Below, piece by piece: positions 6,294 through 7,823 of a stretch of DNA of 7,823 nt. The first letter of the stretch is position 1, and every line of letters starts with the position of its first letter. Source of the DNA: Chitinophaga pinensis (GTDB taxonomy: Bacteria > Bacteroidota > Bacteroidia > Flavobacteriales > Flavobacteriaceae); assembly GCA_943324925.2 (NCBI GenBank), contig CALPNL020000090.1, forward strand, positions 1 to 7,823, given 5' to 3'. The notes under the pieces are model-generated. The model saw only the letters and a list, made by a program, of their open reading frames with translations. It searched no databases and had not been told where the DNA came from. Both the position numbers and the translations under genes were made by a program.

Positions 6294-7823
6294 ATGAATA
6301 AATCGAGTTTATTTTTTTTCTTAGTTATAATTACCAATTTCAGTTTTTCACAACAGAAAAATTCTTCTATGTGGGTAGCTGATAATGGCGATGGAACCTA
6401 TAAAAACCCAATAATTAACGCCGATTATTCAGATCCTGATGTAATTCGTGTTGGCGACAAATACTATATGACCGCCTCCTCTTTTAATTGTATTCCTGGA
6501 TTACCGATATTAGAATCCAGTGATTTAGTAAATTGGAAATTAATTGGTTATGGACTAAAAAAATTAGTTCCAGAATCTGTTTTTGACAAACCCCAACATG
6601 GAAATGGTGTTTGGGCACCATGCATCCGATTTCATAATAATTCCTTTTATATTTATTATCCAGATCCCGATTTTGGAATTTTTATGATTAAATCAAATAA
6701 AGCAAATGGTCCTTGGTCGAATCCAATTTTGGTAAAATCTGGTAAAGGATTAATTGATCCAACGCCACTTTGGGACGATAATGGGAAAGTTTATTTAGTT
6801 TATGCTTTTGCAGGAAGTCGAGCCGGAATAAAAAGTAGATTGGTTGCTTGCACTATGAATAGTGAAGGTACTTATGCAAATAATGATGAGGTTTTAATTA
6901 TTGATGGTCATCAAGACGAAGCGACTATAGAAGGGCCAAAAGTGTATAAGAAAAATGGGTATTATTATATTTTTGCACCAGCAGGCGGGGTAAGTACTGG
7001 TTGGCAAACTGTTCTTCGTTCCAAAAATATTTATGGACCCTATGAAAAGAAAAAAGTTCTTGATCAAGGAAATTCATTAATTAATGGTCCACATCAAGGC
7101 GCTTGGGTACAAACGCAAACTGGTGAAGATTGGTTTTTTCATTTTCAAGACAAAGAAACTTTGGGAAGAGTCGTGCACTTGGAACCTATGAAGTGGAGTA
7201 ACGATTGGCCTTTTATAGGTGTTGATACCAATGGTGACGGTGTAGGAGAACCAGTTGCTATCTATAAAAAACCTAATGTTGGTAAAAATTTTCCAATAGT
7301 CTATTTGAATGATACAGATGAATTTAACTCACCTCAACTTGGTTTACAATGGCAATGGCATGCAAATTCTCAAATAACCTGGGGTTTTCCATCTTCTTTA
7401 GGATACTTTCAATTGAATTGTATTCCCAAACCGAAAGAGACAATAAATCTATTTGATATTCCTAACCTATTATTGCAAAAATTTCCTAGTGATGAATTTA
7501 CTGCAACGACCAAGTTAACATTTAATCCAAGATTGGATGAGGAAGAAGTGGGATTGGTGGTTATGGGATTGGATTATTCCTATTTAAAATTAAAACAATC
7601 TGGGGGTAAAATTTATTTATCTCAAAATAATTGTAAAAAGGCAGATAAAAAAGAACTTGAAATAGAATCAGATGTCGTTCTACTAAACAACAATACAATT
7701 TATTTACAAGTTCAAGTTGAAAAAAATGGAAATTGTCGATTTCAATACAGTGAAGATGGAAGCGTCTTCAAAAATATAGGAATGCCATTCAAAGCAAAAG
7801 AAGGAAAATGGATTGGTTCAAAA
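6294..7823 (+). CDS. GH43 family glycosidase with C-terminal beta-sandwich domain, 3' truncated
   Basis: Exported family 43 glycosidase, expected to remove alpha-L-arabinofuranosyl or beta-D-xylosyl residues (inverting mechanism). The frame is open from ATG 6294 to the window edge and gives 510 residues without a stop. The start is supported by an immediate signal peptide: MNK, hydrophobic 6-15, likely cleavage near SFSQ at 17-20. No lipobox cysteine is present, so a periplasmic location is likely. The five-bladed propeller catalytic domain spans about 36-325. The candidate catalytic triad is general base Asp47 in YSDPDVIR, pKa-modulating Asp155 in LIDPTPLWDD and general acid Glu213 in TIEGPKVYKK. 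Other family cues are FNCIPGLPILESSDLVNW (64-81), GVWAPCIRF (105-113) and VDTNGDGVGEP (310-320). From about 340 (DTDEFNSPQLGLQWQW) there is a second domain of the GH43 C-terminal concanavalin-like beta-sandwich type. The sequence ends at GKWIGSK, near where a WIGAKVG-like motif falls close to the end of such proteins, so probably only about 15-40 residues are missing. Subfamily and arabinose versus xylose specificity are not resolved. Confidence 0.93.
   Translation, partial: MNKSSLFFFLVIITNFSFSQQKNSSMWVADNGDGTYKNPIINADYSDPDVIRVGDKYYMTASSFNCIPGLPILESSDLVNWKLIGYGLKKLVPESVFDKPQHGNGVWAPCIRFHNNSFYIYYPDPDFGIFMIKSNKANGPWSNPILVKSGKGLIDPTPLWDDNGKVYLVYAFAGSRAGIKSRLVACTMNSEGTYANNDEVLIIDGHQDEATIEGPKVYKKNGYYYIFAPAGGVSTGWQTVLRSKNIYGPYEKKKVLDQGNSLINGPHQGAWVQTQTGEDWFFHFQDKETLGRVVHLEPMKWSNDWPFIGVDTNGDGVGEPVAIYKKPNVGKNFPIVYLNDTDEFNSPQLGLQWQWHANSQITWGFPSSLGYFQLNCIPKPKETINLFDIPNLLLQKFPSDEFTATTKLTFNPRLDEEEVGLVVMGLDYSYLKLKQSGGKIYLSQNNCKKADKKELEIESDVVLLNNNTIYLQVQVEKNGNCRFQYSEDGSVFKNIGMPFKAKEGKWIGSK

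Overview
The window looks like part of a polysaccharide utilization locus (PUL) from a member of the Bacteroidota, most likely a flavobacterium. Three things support this: a SusC/SusD pair, strongly AT-rich DNA, and translation starts preceded by A/T-rich stretches with no clear Shine-Dalgarno sequence. The assignment rests on protein-family recognition and sequence style, not on a database search. All recognisable genes are on the + strand and packed closely.

Layout: (1) 1-1140 is the 3' part of a family GH28 pectinase-like glycosidase gene whose start lies left of the window. (2) 1181-4396 is a complete SusC-like TonB-dependent outer-membrane transporter. (3) 4416-6197 is a complete SusD-like surface lipoprotein. 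(4) 6198-6293 is a 96-base spacer holding a long imperfect hairpin (6238-6276) and a five-codon reading frame (6233-6250) that overlaps the hairpin's 5' arm. (5) 6294-7823 is a family GH43 glycosidase with a signal peptide and a C-terminal beta-sandwich domain. It is open to the right edge and probably lacks only its last few tens of residues.

Working together (inference from the families): SusD captures an oligosaccharide at the cell surface and acts as the lid of the SusC channel, which imports it using TonB energy. GH28 hydrolyses galacturonan-type linkages and GH43 removes arabinose- or xylose-type residues. A GH28 plus GH43 pair around one SusCD pair points to a decorated pectin (rhamnogalacturonan, arabinan-bearing or xylogalacturonan type) rather than plain homogalacturonan. 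The substrate cannot be fixed from this window. The 40- and 19-base gaps before susC and susD suggest one transcript for GH28-susC-susD. The hairpin before GH43 is the one place where expression may be separated or reduced.

I see no regulator, transposon, tRNA, rRNA or CRISPR array. The protein-coding content is a recognisable PUL segment, not a new system. The least explained part is the susD-GH43 spacer.
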